From Roseovarius sp. (GTDB lineage: Bacteria > Pseudomonadota > Alphaproteobacteria > Rhodobacterales > Rhodobacteraceae), in assembly GCA_021775255.1 (NCBI GenBank), contig JAJFIA010000011.1, positions 1 through 64,000 of the forward strand: a DNA stretch of 64,000 bases, read 5' to 3'. This document shows positions 17,040 to 26,678 of the stretch, piece after piece (position 1 is the first letter of the stretch; each line of letters starts with the position of its first letter). Position numbers and translations under genes: made by a program. The notes under the pieces were generated by a model that was given only the letters and a program-made list of their open reading frames with translations, was not told where the DNA came from and ran no database searches.

Positions 17040-18704
17040 TCATGGCACTTCGTTCACCAGGGCAAAATAGGGATGCCCCCGAGGGAAAAAGCGCCTGAGC
17101 CGCTTTCGGGTGGCACTATCGGGATCATCCAGCCGAAGATATTCCCGGGCGTTCCGGGACAGGATCTGCGCCTTTGTCACGCCGGTCAATTTGCCGATAG
17201 CGGTGTTCAGATCATCCAGATAGGCCCCGTGCTGACGGACCCGGCCAATCATGGAATAATCTGATCCATACATGATCCGGCTGGCCAAAATCCGGTTGCG
17301 CGCCAACAAATCATTCACTTTCTCAACAAAACGCTTTCCAGGCCTGTTCGTGCCGGCAACTTCTGTCCAATATCCCAGATCGACATAGGCATGATTGCGG
17401 CCTGAGATCAAAGTGGTGGCACGTTCTTCATAAGAAGGCTGTGTATCAGAGCAGCCCCCCGTCGGATTATCCTCTTCGAACCCGCCAAAATGCGCTATGT
17501 TGACATGCAAGCCCGGAAATTCATCCAGAACCGATGCCCAAAGATCGGGCGCGGCCTTCTTGCCGGAGCATTCCTGCGCCGCAAGTGAATTGTTGCCATG
17601 GGCCTTGATCGGCACGCCATGCCTTTCGCACCAGCCATACATGCGCCGCAGCTCGCGATCAATTTCACGGCCTGTGGTTTGAAACCTTTGCCCAAACAGG
17701 CCGCCTTTGTTTTCCAGCGGCTTGAACCCCATCGGCGGATAGAGCTTCACCCCGACAAAACCTTTGCTCAGGATTGCCTTTCGTATCACCTGATGCCAAT
17801 CCCGCCCCGCCTGCCTTTCCCTGACGGCGCGCAGCGGGCAGAAAGGCGAAAAATTAAGCAAAACGGCGTCCTGCTCCAGATAGGCCAGACGCGACATCAC
17901 TTTTATCTGGTCGTTTATGCTGCTGAAATTGCTTTGCGGCTTTTCCCTGAACCACAGCTCAAAATCCACAATCGACGGTGAAAAACCCGCAATCCCAACC
18001 GGCGCGCCTCCGCCTTCCGGCTCCTGCAGGCCATAAAGGCGAATGAATTCGGCAAGGATATCGCGGCGGTCACGGGTCAGAAGGGCCGCCCATCGCAAAT
18101 TCTGTATCAGGTCAAAATCCTGCCCGCCAAGGGCGCGCAGCATCACGCCCGAGGTATTTGTCTCAAACACGGCATCCGCAACCGCCGCCCCGAGATCCTG
18201 AGCACTGCGGCGTATTAAAAAGCCGCGATTGGCCAACCGGCCAAGCTCACTCAAAAGCTGCGCATCCTCTGCCGCATCGGTATCGAACGCCCTTAAACTT
18301 CGCTGGCGGGTCTCAAACCGGCGAACGCCTTGGGCAATCGCGTTCTTGTCCTGCTCTTGCAGAACGGCCGGTTCGGTTTTTGGCACCGCGCCCGCCGCTG
18401 GCAGGTGTTTCAATTCTTGCTTTGCTGTCTTGATGCTGAAGGTGAAAATCTCGCTGATCAGGCGCACCAAGGCCCCGGCGGTATAATTGCCTTTTACCGG
18501 ATCCTCAGGGGCCCGGATCAGAACCTGATCAAGAAAACCCGGAACCGGAATATCGGTGGCATTGAAGACATGCGCGTGAATATCAATGCTGCCTGCGGGC
18601 AGGTCCGAAGGGGGTTTGATGTCGGGCTCTTGTTGTCCACATCCGGCAATGGCCAATCCGATGAACGCAGTCGAAGAACGTAAAAAGCAGCGTCGGGAAA
18701 TCAT
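17040..18704 (-). CDS. Tat-exported lipoprotein of the amidohydrolase superfamily
   Basis: About 554 residues from ATG 18704. The N-terminus MISRRCFLRSSTAFIGLAIA carries a twin-arginine motif (SRRCFLR) and ends in a lipobox IAGC, with C22 as the lipidated cysteine. A metal-dependent TIM-barrel follows: SIDIHAHVFN with H43/H45, later KAHGNN, HVNIAHFGG and MYGSDYSM with the likely metal aspartate. It resembles amidohydrolase-2 family hydrolases/decarboxylases. Tat export suggests it folds with its metal before export; membrane anchoring on the periplasmic side is inferred. Substrate unknown. Confidence 0.8.
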   Translation of the reverse strand: MISRRCFLRSSTAFIGLAIAGCGQQEPDIKPPSDLPAGSIDIHAHVFNATDIPVPGFLDQVLIRAPEDPVKGNYTAGALVRLISEIFTFSIKTAKQELKHLPAAGAVPKTEPAVLQEQDKNAIAQGVRRFETRQRSLRAFDTDAAEDAQLLSELGRLANRGFLIRRSAQDLGAAVADAVFETNTSGVMLRALGGQDFDLIQNLRWAALLTRDRRDILAEFIRLYGLQEPEGGGAPVGIAGFSPSIVDFELWFREKPQSNFSSINDQIKVMSRLAYLEQDAVLLNFSPFCPLRAVRERQAGRDWHQVIRKAILSKGFVGVKLYPPMGFKPLENKGGLFGQRFQTTGREIDRELRRMYGWCERHGVPIKAHGNNSLAAQECSGKKAAPDLWASVLDEFPGLHVNIAHFGGFEEDNPTGGCSDTQPSYEERATTLISGRNHAYVDLGYWTEVAGTNRPGKRFVEKVNDLLARNRILASRIMYGSDYSMIGRVRQHGAYLDDLNTAIGKLTGVTKAQILSRNAREYLRLDDPDSATRKRLRRFFPRGHPYFALVNEVP

Positions 18705-18990
18705 TTCGGTCACCCAAAAGCAACGTGGAAAACCCAAGGGTATGCCAGCCCCTGCTCACCTGTAAAGCCATCAAAGATTTGGTAGCGGGTAAGATTGAAA
18801 TCTGATTTCAGGTCAGTTTCGCGTATAGCAGCAAGTCAGCCGAGGTTTCTTGCCTGGCCGGTGATAGCTGCGCCCGATACCGAAACAGTGCAACAGGTCC
18901 GGAAGGCATGGCCCGTGACGAATTGCCTGTTTACCAGCCTTGTCTTTGGAGCACAGCATGTCAATATAACCAACAGATCGAAGCGCGATC

Positions 18991-20850
18991 TTGGATTTAT
19001 CGGCCATCCTGTCCTGGCTGGCAGCAATAATCAGGATTTGTTCACCCTTGATAGATCGGCATCTTCCAACATGGATAGCCATCACACTGGTTTTACTGGT
19101 TTTTACCGGCTATCCCGGATCGGTGCGGGCATTTGATGCAAATCTGGGCCTGACCCCGGCGAAAAAAGAGCTGAAACGTGCTCTTGCGGCGGCATCGCTG
19201 GTGCTGGCGGCAAAGCGCGACAAGGTTACCAACCCCCAGGATATTCTGGCCGCAGCGCAGGCGGATTATGGCCGGCTGGTGGGCGCGCTTTATGAACAGG
19301 GCTATTATGGGCCGGTGGTTTCAATTCGCATTGACGGGCGCGAGGCCGCAAATATTCCGCCCCTGACAACATTGCCGCGTGTCAGCCGGGTTGATATAAA
19401 TGTGTCGCCCGGCCCGGCCTTTCGTCTGGGCAGAACAGAAATCAAACCGCTGGCCAGGGGCACATTACTGCCCGACACATTCCGCCCCGGCGAGATCGCC
19501 AAAACCTCGGTCATCCGTGATGCGGCTTTGGCCGGAGTCGACGGCTGGCGCGCCGATGGCCATGCCAAGGCGCAGGTCGATCAGCAGGATATTATTGCGG
19601 ATCATCAAAAGGCCCGGCTTGATGTGCGCCTGCATCTTGCCCCCGGCCCGATCGTGCGGTTTGGCACGCTCAATATTACCGGTGACAAGGCGGTTCGCGA
19701 AAAGCGCATCCGCGAAATCGCAGGCATCCCTCCGGGGGCGGTGTTTGATCCGGTCGTGATGGAACGGGCCGCAACCCGGCTTCGGCAATCCGGAGCCTTC
19801 AGTTCGGTCACGCTGCGCGAGGCCGATACATTAGGCCCGGATCAGACGATGGATGTTGATCTGGCTCTGGTGGACGCCAAGCCGCATCGGTTCGGGTTCG
19901 GGGCCGAGCTGCAATCGGAAGAGGGTGTAACGCTTTCAGGTTTCTGGATGAACCGCAACCTTCTGGGCGGTGCCGAAAGATTTCGCATTGATGGCGAAGT
20001 CTCGGGTCTGGCGGGGCAAACCGACGGTCTGGATTACAAACTGCGCATCGGAATAACCCGGCCCTCAACGATCAACGCCGATACCGATTTTTTCATGTTT
20101 ACCGAACTCGAACATCTGAACGAGCCGCTTTATCGTTCCAATCAAGGCAAGGTTGAACTGGGGTTCAGCCGGTATTTCTCGAAAACGCTGACTGCCGATG
20201 CCGGGGTGGCCTATCTTTATAGTGATGTGCGCGATGATCTGGGATCGCGTCAATTTTCACATCTGGCATTGCCGCTTGCCGTAACATGGGACCGGCGCGA
20301 TGATCTGTTGAACCCGACACGCGGCACATATCTGCGTACCGAGGTCTTGCCCTATTTCGGCCTCAGCAATGACAGCTCGGGCGGGCGCGGCTATCTTGAT
20401 GCGCGCGCCTATCGCGGTGTCGGGGCTAATAATGGCGTGGTGTTTGCCGGCCGTTTGCAATTTGGCAGCATTGTCGGCACGACGATTGCCCAGACCCCGC
20501 CGGATTTGCTGTTTTTTTCCGGTGGCAGCGGCACGGTGCGCGGCCATTCCTATCAATCACTGGGGGTTACCTCCGGCACAATCGAAACCGGCGGCCTGTC
20601 CTTTCTGGGAATGTCGGGCGAAGCGCGGGTCGGGGTTAGCGAAAAGATTGCCGCCGTGGCATTCTATGATGTCGGCTATGTTGGGGCTAATTCCTGGATC
20701 GACAACAGCGGCGACTGGCACAGCGGCGCGGGGCTTGGCATCCGCTATCAAACCGGGATCGGCCCGATACGGATGGATGTGGCAACCCCGATAACAGGGC
20801 CAGGCAATAGCGGTATCCAGGTTTATATCGGCATCGGGCAGGCATTCTGA
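18991..20850 (+). CDS. tamA: TamA, BamA-family outer membrane assembly protein
   Basis: Up to 619 residues. A hydrophobic signal segment (IAITLVLLVFTGYPGSVRA) precedes FDANLGL; a TTG at 19048 may be the real start. POTRA-like repeats cover about residues 45-280 (for example VRFGTLNITGDKAVREKRI), followed by a 16-strand Omp85 barrel with FFSGGSGTVRGHSYQSLG, the conserved xRGY/H-type motif, and a terminal GIQVYIGIGQAF. It works with TamB in inserting outer-membrane proteins and in lipid transport to the outer membrane. Stop and tamB start overlap (TGATG). Confidence 0.9.
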   Translation: MDLSAILSWLAAIIRICSPLIDRHLPTWIAITLVLLVFTGYPGSVRAFDANLGLTPAKKELKRALAAASLVLAAKRDKVTNPQDILAAAQADYGRLVGALYEQGYYGPVVSIRIDGREAANIPPLTTLPRVSRVDINVSPGPAFRLGRTEIKPLARGTLLPDTFRPGEIAKTSVIRDAALAGVDGWRADGHAKAQVDQQDIIADHQKARLDVRLHLAPGPIVRFGTLNITGDKAVREKRIREIAGIPPGAVFDPVVMERAATRLRQSGAFSSVTLREADTLGPDQTMDVDLALVDAKPHRFGFGAELQSEEGVTLSGFWMNRNLLGGAERFRIDGEVSGLAGQTDGLDYKLRIGITRPSTINADTDFFMFTELEHLNEPLYRSNQGKVELGFSRYFSKTLTADAGVAYLYSDVRDDLGSRQFSHLALPLAVTWDRRDDLLNPTRGTYLRTEVLPYFGLSNDSSGGRGYLDARAYRGVGANNGVVFAGRLQFGSIVGTTIAQTPPDLLFFSGGSGTVRGHSYQSLGVTSGTIETGGLSFLGMSGEARVGVSEKIAAVAFYDVGYVGANSWIDNSGDWHSGAGLGIRYQTGIGPIRMDVATPITGPGNSGIQVYIGIGQAF

Positions 20851-23800
20851 TGCGCTGGATTCTTACCATAATGTTGGTCCTGATGCAGGCAATCCCGGCG
20901 GCAGCGCAGGACGACAAGGACCGCATCACCCGATATATCGAAGAGGCGCTGTCGGATCAGGGACGCGAAGTTCGCATCGAAGGGTTCCGTGGCGCGCTGA
21001 ATTCCCGCGCGACACTGGAAAAACTGACGATCGCCGATGAAACCGGCATCTGGCTGACCCTGACCGATGCGGTGCTGGACTGGAACCGCGCAGCACTTTT
21101 GCGTGGCCGGATCGAGATCAACGAGATGTCCGCCGCCCGTATCGACCTGCCCCGGCTGCCCGCATCGGGCGGCGGCACCCCTAGCCCCGAAGCCGGTACA
21201 TTTGCTTTGCCCGAACTGCCCGTCAGCGTGAGCATCGGCAAGGTCTCTGTTAAACGTGTCGATTTGGGCGCGCCTGTCATCGGTATTCCTTCGTCGGTTG
21301 AAATTACCGGCGCGATGTCACTGGCCGGCGGTCAGGGTGCGGCAAAACTGGCAATCACCCGGCTGGACGGGCCAAGCGGCGCGTTCAGGCTTGATGCATC
21401 ATTTGTCAATGAAACCCGCATTTTGGCGATTGATCTGTCATTGGTCGAGGCCGCAGGCGGGATCACCGCCACCGTTTTGAAACTTCCCGGCGGCCCGCCA
21501 TTGGATCTGTCGGTCAGGGGCAATTCCGTGATTGATGATTTCACCGCCGATGTGATCTTGAAAAGTGACGGACAAGAGCGGCTGGCAGGGCGCATCAGCA
21601 CAAGGCAGATACCGGTTTCAGAATCCGCCAGCACCACTGATGCGCCAACCCGCGTGATCCATACCGATATTGCGGGCGATCTGGCACCGCTGTTCGTGCC
21701 TGAATACGGGGCCTTCTTTGGCCCTGATGTTGCGCTGAAAAGCCGGATCAGCTTCTATTCCGACGGGCGTGCATCGCTTGACACATTGACAGTGACCTCT
21801 GCCGCGCTGCGCCTGACAGGCAATCTTTTGCTATCAGCCAGCCGCCTGCCCGAGCGCTTCAATCTGGATGCGGTCTTGCAAGGATCGGGCGGCGATCCTG
21901 TGCTGTTGCCGCTGTCCGGCCCCAAAACCCGGGTGCAGCGCGCCACATTGAGCGCCAGTTTCGATAGCAGCCTGGGGGATGCGTGGTCTCTGACTGGTGA
22001 TCTGCAGGGTTTGGAGCGGGAAAATATCACGCTGGACAGGGTGCAATTTACCGCAAACGGCATGATCCAGGGCGGCGAAACCCGCGAGGTCACGGCCCGC
22101 ATCGACGGCGCAGCCCTTGGCATTGACCTGCCTGATCCCGCGCTGGCCACCGCGATTGGGACGGCCCTGACACTGGGGGCCGATATCCGCTGGCGTGACG
22201 GGCAGCCTTTGGAAGTGTCCGATCTTGAACTTGGCGCCGAGGGGCTGGTTTTGTCCGGGGCTGGCATTGTCCGCGGCCTGAACAGCGCCGCCACCGTTGA
22301 GGGGGCCGCCAGGGTGCGGGTATCCAGCCTTTCGCGGTTTTCTGCACTGGCCGGTCGGCCGCTTATGGGCGGGCTTGAAGCAGAAATCAGCGGCACGGCC
22401 GCCCTCATGACCGGCGCGTTCGATCTGGCGCTCACCGCGGTTGCGACGGATCTGGGCCTTGGTATCCCGGATATTGATGCGGCGCTTGCAGGCGAAAGCC
22501 AGCTGAGCCTATCGGCACTGAGAAATACCGAAGGGCTGACCCTGCGCGCGGCCAATGTCCGGGCAAAAGGCGGCACCATTGAGGCCTCGGGGCAGATTTC
22601 CACCGGCGAAAGTGATATGCACTTCAAAGCAGCACTGGTTGACACCGGGCAATTCATTGACGGGCTCGATGGCCCGGCCAATCTGACAGGGCGCGCAGTT
22701 GAAGACGCGGCGGGCTGGACGATTGACCTGAACGCAAAAGCGCCGCGCGCGATTGCCCTGACATCACAAATCGCCTTACCGCAGGGCGGGCCCGCCCATG
22801 CGCAGATTGATGCCAATATCGGATCGGTCGCATGGATCATTCCGGATCTGGCAGGCCCGACCCATATTCGCGGCAGCATCCGCGAGACAGGTCCGCAATG
22901 GGCCATAGACGCACAGGCCGAAGGGCCGGGCAACAGCACCCTTGCGATGGATGGCCAGATCGCCAGGGATGCCAAAACTGCCGCGCTCGGCCTGAAAGGA
23001 TCACTGCCTCTGGCGCTTCTGAACCGGCGGCTGAAACCCAGATCTGCGCAGGGGCTGGTGCAGTTTGACCTGAAGCTTGATGGCCCGCTTGCGCTGTCCT
23101 CTCTCAGCGGGCAGTTGCGCACCAGCGGCGCGCGGCTGTCATTGCCCGCCCTTCGCAATGCCCTGACCGGGATCGACGCAACCGTGACGCTTGCGGGCAG
23201 AAGCGCCGAGATCACGGCAACATCAGACGTGTCCACCGGCGGCACATTGTCTGCCGAGGGCCGGATCGGGATGCAGGCGCCTTTTGCAACAAATATCGCG
23301 GTGCAGGTGACAAATGTAAAAATCACCGATCCCAAGCTCTATAAAACCAAGGTGAACGGCGCGTTGACACTGACCGGTTCAGCCCCGGCAAAACTTTTAT
23401 TGGCGGGGCGGCTGGTGCTGGGCAAAACCGAGATTGTGGTGCCCTCGACAGGTATCAGCACATTGGGTGAAATCCCTCCGATTTCCCACCTGAATGAACC
23501 CGCTGGCGTGCATCAGACACGGGCCTTCGCCGGGCTTCTTGATGCCGGGGCGGCAGAGGCGGCTGGCAGCGGTGCCGTCGGGCTGGATGTGCAGGTGATC
23601 GCGGAAAACCGTATTTTTGTGCGCGGGCGTGGGCTTGATGCAGAACTGGGCGGGAAATTGAGCCTGACCGGCACGACAAATGACATCATTCCGCTGGGGC
23701 GGTTTGAACTTATCCGCGGGCGGCTGGACATCCTTGGCAAACGCCTGAACCTGGAAGAAGGATATATTAACCTGCAAGGGGACATGATCCCGACGCTGCG

Positions 23801-24269
23801 CCTGGTGGCGCGCACGACAAGCGATGACGCCGTGCTTTACGTGATCGTGGAAGGGCGGGCCGATGCCCCGGAAATCAGTTTCGAATCCGATCCCGACCTG
23901 CCCGATGACGAGGTTCTGGCCCGGCTGCTGTTCGGGCGTGATATCGCCACGATTTCGCCGCTGCAGGCGGCGCAACTGGCTTCGGCCGTGGCAACCCTGG
24001 CCGGGCGCGGCGGCAAGGGAATTGTTGAGCGCCTGCGCCAGACCACCGGGTTTGACGATCTGGACCTGGCCTCGGATGGCGAAGGCGGCAGCTCGGTCAG
24101 TGTGGGTAAATACATCAACAAAAACATCTATACCAATGTCGAGGTCGATAGTGACGGCCAAAGCCGGATCAACCTGAACCTTGACCTGACCCGCACAACA
24201 AAATTACGCGGCAAGACAGGAACCGATGGCAACAGCGGCATCGGCCTGTTTTTCGAGCGGGATTATTGA
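20850..24269 (+). CDS. tamB: TamB, translocation and assembly module inner-membrane subunit
   Basis: 1139 residues: an N-terminal signal anchor (MRWILTIMLVLMQAIPAAA), a very long low-complexity beta-rich AsmA-like region, and a C-terminal TamB/DUF490 domain (about 770-1139) with GRFELIRGRLDILGKRLNLE, DDEVLARLLFGRD and the ending GIGLFFERDY. It spans the periplasm and meets TamA in the outer membrane; TamB-family proteins form lipid-conducting grooves. Directly coupled to tamA by a shared base. Confidence 0.92.
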   Translation: MRWILTIMLVLMQAIPAAAQDDKDRITRYIEEALSDQGREVRIEGFRGALNSRATLEKLTIADETGIWLTLTDAVLDWNRAALLRGRIEINEMSAARIDLPRLPASGGGTPSPEAGTFALPELPVSVSIGKVSVKRVDLGAPVIGIPSSVEITGAMSLAGGQGAAKLAITRLDGPSGAFRLDASFVNETRILAIDLSLVEAAGGITATVLKLPGGPPLDLSVRGNSVIDDFTADVILKSDGQERLAGRISTRQIPVSESASTTDAPTRVIHTDIAGDLAPLFVPEYGAFFGPDVALKSRISFYSDGRASLDTLTVTSAALRLTGNLLLSASRLPERFNLDAVLQGSGGDPVLLPLSGPKTRVQRATLSASFDSSLGDAWSLTGDLQGLERENITLDRVQFTANGMIQGGETREVTARIDGAALGIDLPDPALATAIGTALTLGADIRWRDGQPLEVSDLELGAEGLVLSGAGIVRGLNSAATVEGAARVRVSSLSRFSALAGRPLMGGLEAEISGTAALMTGAFDLALTAVATDLGLGIPDIDAALAGESQLSLSALRNTEGLTLRAANVRAKGGTIEASGQISTGESDMHFKAALVDTGQFIDGLDGPANLTGRAVEDAAGWTIDLNAKAPRAIALTSQIALPQGGPAHAQIDANIGSVAWIIPDLAGPTHIRGSIRETGPQWAIDAQAEGPGNSTLAMDGQIARDAKTAALGLKGSLPLALLNRRLKPRSAQGLVQFDLKLDGPLALSSLSGQLRTSGARLSLPALRNALTGIDATVTLAGRSAEITATSDVSTGGTLSAEGRIGMQAPFATNIAVQVTNVKITDPKLYKTKVNGALTLTGSAPAKLLLAGRLVLGKTEIVVPSTGISTLGEIPPISHLNEPAGVHQTRAFAGLLDAGAAEAAGSGAVGLDVQVIAENRIFVRGRGLDAELGGKLSLTGTTNDIIPLGRFELIRGRLDILGKRLNLEEGYINLQGDMIPTLRLVARTTSDDAVLYVIVEGRADAPEISFESDPDLPDDEVLARLLFGRDIATISPLQAAQLASAVATLAGRGGKGIVERLRQTTGFDDLDLASDGEGGSSVSVGKYINKNIYTNVEVDSDGQSRINLNLDLTRTTKLRGKTGTDGNSGIGLFFERDY

Positions 24270-24571
24270 TACCCAAAAGGCCAAAAGCAGGATCAGGCGA
24301 TGACAACCACATCTGACACATCCGCCGCCACTGCGCCAAAGGCGGCAATAATGCAGCCCGGCAAATGCCCCTGCCCATAGGCGGCATGAAACCGGCTGGG
24401 CGCGCATAGCCTCAACCTCTCCCCCTATTGCCTTTATTTTCTGTCTCAACTCGGGTCTGATCATTGCTGCATGTTTCTGTGTCAAACTACAGGAAGGAAA
24501 CATGAATGTTTCAACTCCTGTTTCAAAAAACGAGCATAAGGAGTGTTACCATGACGCAAGTCATTGAAAAC
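24270..24571. other. Chromosomal left flank of the island, no confident gene
   Basis: 302 bp between tamB and the left attachment repeat. Plus-strand mini-frames at 24502 (MNVSTPVSKN, 21 codons, AGGAAGGAAAC upstream) and 24551 (MTQVIENIGG, AAGGAG upstream; it runs into the attachment repeat) have good ribosome sites but no recognisable product. A minus-strand frame near 24465 begins MIRPELRQKI but is not continued by conserved sequence. In the uninterrupted chromosome this DNA would lie just downstream of tRNA-Cys. Confidence 0.5.
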
Positions 24572-24587
24572 ATTGGAGGCGAGTACC
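24572..24587. repeat. Left attachment repeat (attL)
   Basis: ATTGGAGGCGAGTACC, identical to 38158-38173. It is a displaced copy of the last 13 bases plus flank of tRNA-Cys (minus-strand reading GGTACTCGCCTCCAAT). It lies 129 bp before the integrase start. Beyond it the two sites diverge completely, so recombination took place within these 16 bp. Confidence 0.88.
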
Positions 24588-24716
24588 ACGGCCATCCGCA
24601 TTCCTCATTGTTGATCTTAAAGCATTTTTTCGGGTTTGTGACGATTTGCCTTTCTTCTTTTCCTCTCTTGAGTTATCTTTCTAACTGCATAATAGGGGGG
24701 TAGATAGGAGTGAGTT

Positions 24717-25991
24717 TTGCCGCGCCGAACACTTAAGGAACTGACCGCCTTTCAGGTCGATAAGCTGGAAAAGCCGGGCTACCACAGGGTTGGTGGCGTG
24801 AGTGGACTGTGCTTGCAGGTAAAGGCAACTGGTTCAAAGTCGTGGGTGCTTCGGATGACGTTTGGTGGCAAGCGTCGTGATTTGGGGCTTGGTAGCTATC
24901 CGTCAGTTACTTTGAGCATGGCTCGTGAAAGGGCGCGTATGTCACTAGACCGGGCTTGGGCCGGATATGACCCTGTCGAGGAGCGCCGAGCGCTACGTGA
25001 AATTTCGAAACCAACTGTCGAGAGTGTGAATGCAAAGACCTTCAAGCAATGCGTCTTGGAGTTTTGCCAGGACAAAATCATGCACCAGAAGAACGCACAC
25101 CGCGCTCGCCAGCAGTTTGAGAATGCATTGGAGGCATATGCGTTCCCGATCTTAGGGGAATTGCCCGTTGATAAAATCGAGTTGGATCATATCCTTCAAA
25201 CTCTGCGACCCATTTGGAAAGAAAAACCAGATACCGCATCGCGGGTGCGTAGTCGAGTTGAGCGTGTCTTGAATTGGGCGACAGTAAGCGGTCATCGGGC
25301 GGGCGAAAATCCAGCGAGGTGGCGTGGCCACTTGGATCAAATCCTAGCTCCCCCAAGCAAGCTGCGGGTGCAGGGCCACCACCCTGCGTTGCCGGTGAAT
25401 GACATGCCTGATTTCATGGGTTCTCTTAAAAAGCGGAAAGTTTCGAATTCAGCATTAGCTTTGGAATTCCTAATACTGACAGCAAGTCGCTCAGGCGAGG
25501 TGCGCAACGCTGAATGGAGCGAAATCGATTTTGACCAGAAAGTATGGAATGTGCCTGCGGGGCGTACAAAAACCGGAAAGAGTCACCGTGTACCGCTTTC
25601 TAAGCAAGCATTAAATGTTCTCGCCGCAACGCCTCGGTTAGCTGGTGCAGATAGGATTTGGAGTGGCACCTCTGGTAAACCTATGTCCGACATGACGATT
25701 GCTGCCATTGTTAAGAAAATGAATGCAGCTGAAGAGTCAGCGGGTGGGGACGGATGGAAAGACGCACAATCTAATCGTGTAGCAACCCCGCATGGTTTTC
25801 GATCAACCTTCCGGGATTGGGCTGCAGAAGAGACCGAATGGCCAAGAGAAATGGCTGAAATCGCGCTGGCGCATAATATGGGGTCTGCCGTGGAGCGTGC
25901 ATATCGACGAACTGACATGTTGGAACGTCGGCGTGCAATGATGCAGGATTGGGCTGATTTTGTTCATGGGACGCTGACCCCGGCCACTTAA
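24717..25991 (+). CDS. int: P4-type tyrosine recombinase (integrase)
   Basis: 424 residues starting with TTG at 24717, preceded by AGGAG 7 bases upstream. The N-terminal DUF4102 arm-binding domain (about 1-95, with GLCLQVKATGSKSWVLRM and LGLGSYPSVTLSMARE) is followed by a core-binding domain and the catalytic domain: R258 (TASRSGEVR), H359/R362 (HGFRSTFRDWA), H386 (ALAHNMG) and nucleophile Y396 (AYRR). All catalytic residues are present, so it is probably active. It lies just inside attL, and integrases of this group commonly use tRNA 3' ends. Confidence 0.95.
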   Translation: MPRRTLKELTAFQVDKLEKPGYHRVGGVSGLCLQVKATGSKSWVLRMTFGGKRRDLGLGSYPSVTLSMARERARMSLDRAWAGYDPVEERRALREISKPTVESVNAKTFKQCVLEFCQDKIMHQKNAHRARQQFENALEAYAFPILGELPVDKIELDHILQTLRPIWKEKPDTASRVRSRVERVLNWATVSGHRAGENPARWRGHLDQILAPPSKLRVQGHHPALPVNDMPDFMGSLKKRKVSNSALALEFLILTASRSGEVRNAEWSEIDFDQKVWNVPAGRTKTGKSHRVPLSKQALNVLAATPRLAGADRIWSGTSGKPMSDMTIAAIVKKMNAAEESAGGDGWKDAQSNRVATPHGFRSTFRDWAAEETEWPREMAEIALAHNMGSAVERAYRRTDMLERRRAMMQDWADFVHGTLTPAT

Positions 25992-26271
25992 GATCCGCAT
26001 CATGTTGACAGAAAATCATTGGCGATATAGGTCAGGTTTAGGCCGTCGCATCCGTTTTGGGGATGTGATGGGGCACCTTGTGTCGATGATCGTTACCTAC
26101 ATAGGCTTGATAAGCCACTGACCACCGGGCCTGTGACAGGGTCGCGACTGACCCAAAACTAAGTCGCACACCGCGTAGATGTCCCATTCAGTTGAAAAAC
26201 TGCTGGGAAGCCGCGTGTAATATACCCAATGCATTTTCCCAGCACCTAACCCCCAATCTATAGGTGCTCTT
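25992..26271. other. 280-bp gap inside the island with an inverted repeat
   Basis: No gene is visible. TGCTGGGAA (26201-26209) and TTCCCAGCA (26236-26244) form a 9-bp inverted repeat about 30 bp before the AlpA-like start, a plausible place for an operator or for accessory recombination sites used by Int and AlpA. Function is inferred from position only. Confidence 0.45.
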
Positions 26272-26532
26272 ATGACATCCAACACCCAAAATACTGGGGT
26301 TGGGTCGCGCACAAAGCAAATCGATTTTGCTACACTGCCTGACCAAGCCCTACTAAACGCCAACCAAGTGCGAACATTGTGTTCAATGTCGCCTGCCGTC
26401 CTTGACCGTAGGATCAGTGATGGCCGGTTCCCTTTGCCCAATTACCACGGTCGCAACCGTGTCTGGCCATGGGCAAAAGTTAAAGCTTGGTTGGAATTGG
26501 CTGCTCAGCAAGAAACGCCTGTTTCACGCTGA
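26272..26532 (+). CDS. AlpA-family DNA-binding protein (excisionase/integrase regulator)
   Basis: 86 residues with a MerR/AlpA-like winged helix at about residues 26-75: LLNANQVRTLCSMSPAVLDR followed by GRFPLPNYHGRNRVWPWAKVKAWLE, the characteristic FPxPxxxG(R)xxxW pattern. The start has AGGTG 6 bases upstream. Such proteins control integrase expression or act as excision directionality factors in P4-like elements, and the location after int fits. Confidence 0.85.
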   Translation: MTSNTQNTGVGSRTKQIDFATLPDQALLNANQVRTLCSMSPAVLDRRISDGRFPLPNYHGRNRVWPWAKVKAWLELAAQQETPVSR

Positions 26533-26606
26533 TCTCAGGGTGCCTGGGGTGCGCGTCAGTGCGTTCTGGGCCTCCAACTTCGCAATAATTCTCAAAACCT
26601 AAAATA

Positions 26607-26620
26607 CCGCTTCGAAGCGG
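26607..26620. repeat. Perfect palindrome CCGCTTCGAAGCGG
   Basis: A 14-bp perfect dyad in the gap between the AlpA-like gene and the DUF2026-like gene, about 60 bp before the latter's start. It may be an operator or the tip of a small terminator; no T run follows. Confidence 0.5.
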
Positions 26621-26678
26621 ATCACGAGAAACTGCATACCTATCTGAACTGGTTTCCCCTTAGAAATGGATATCGATA

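Noticed and set aside
21755-23335. A 526-codon open frame antisense to tamB
   Set aside because: The plus-strand tamB frame has clear family features; the antisense frame is Ser/Arg/Pro-rich shadow sequence typical of GC-rich DNA.
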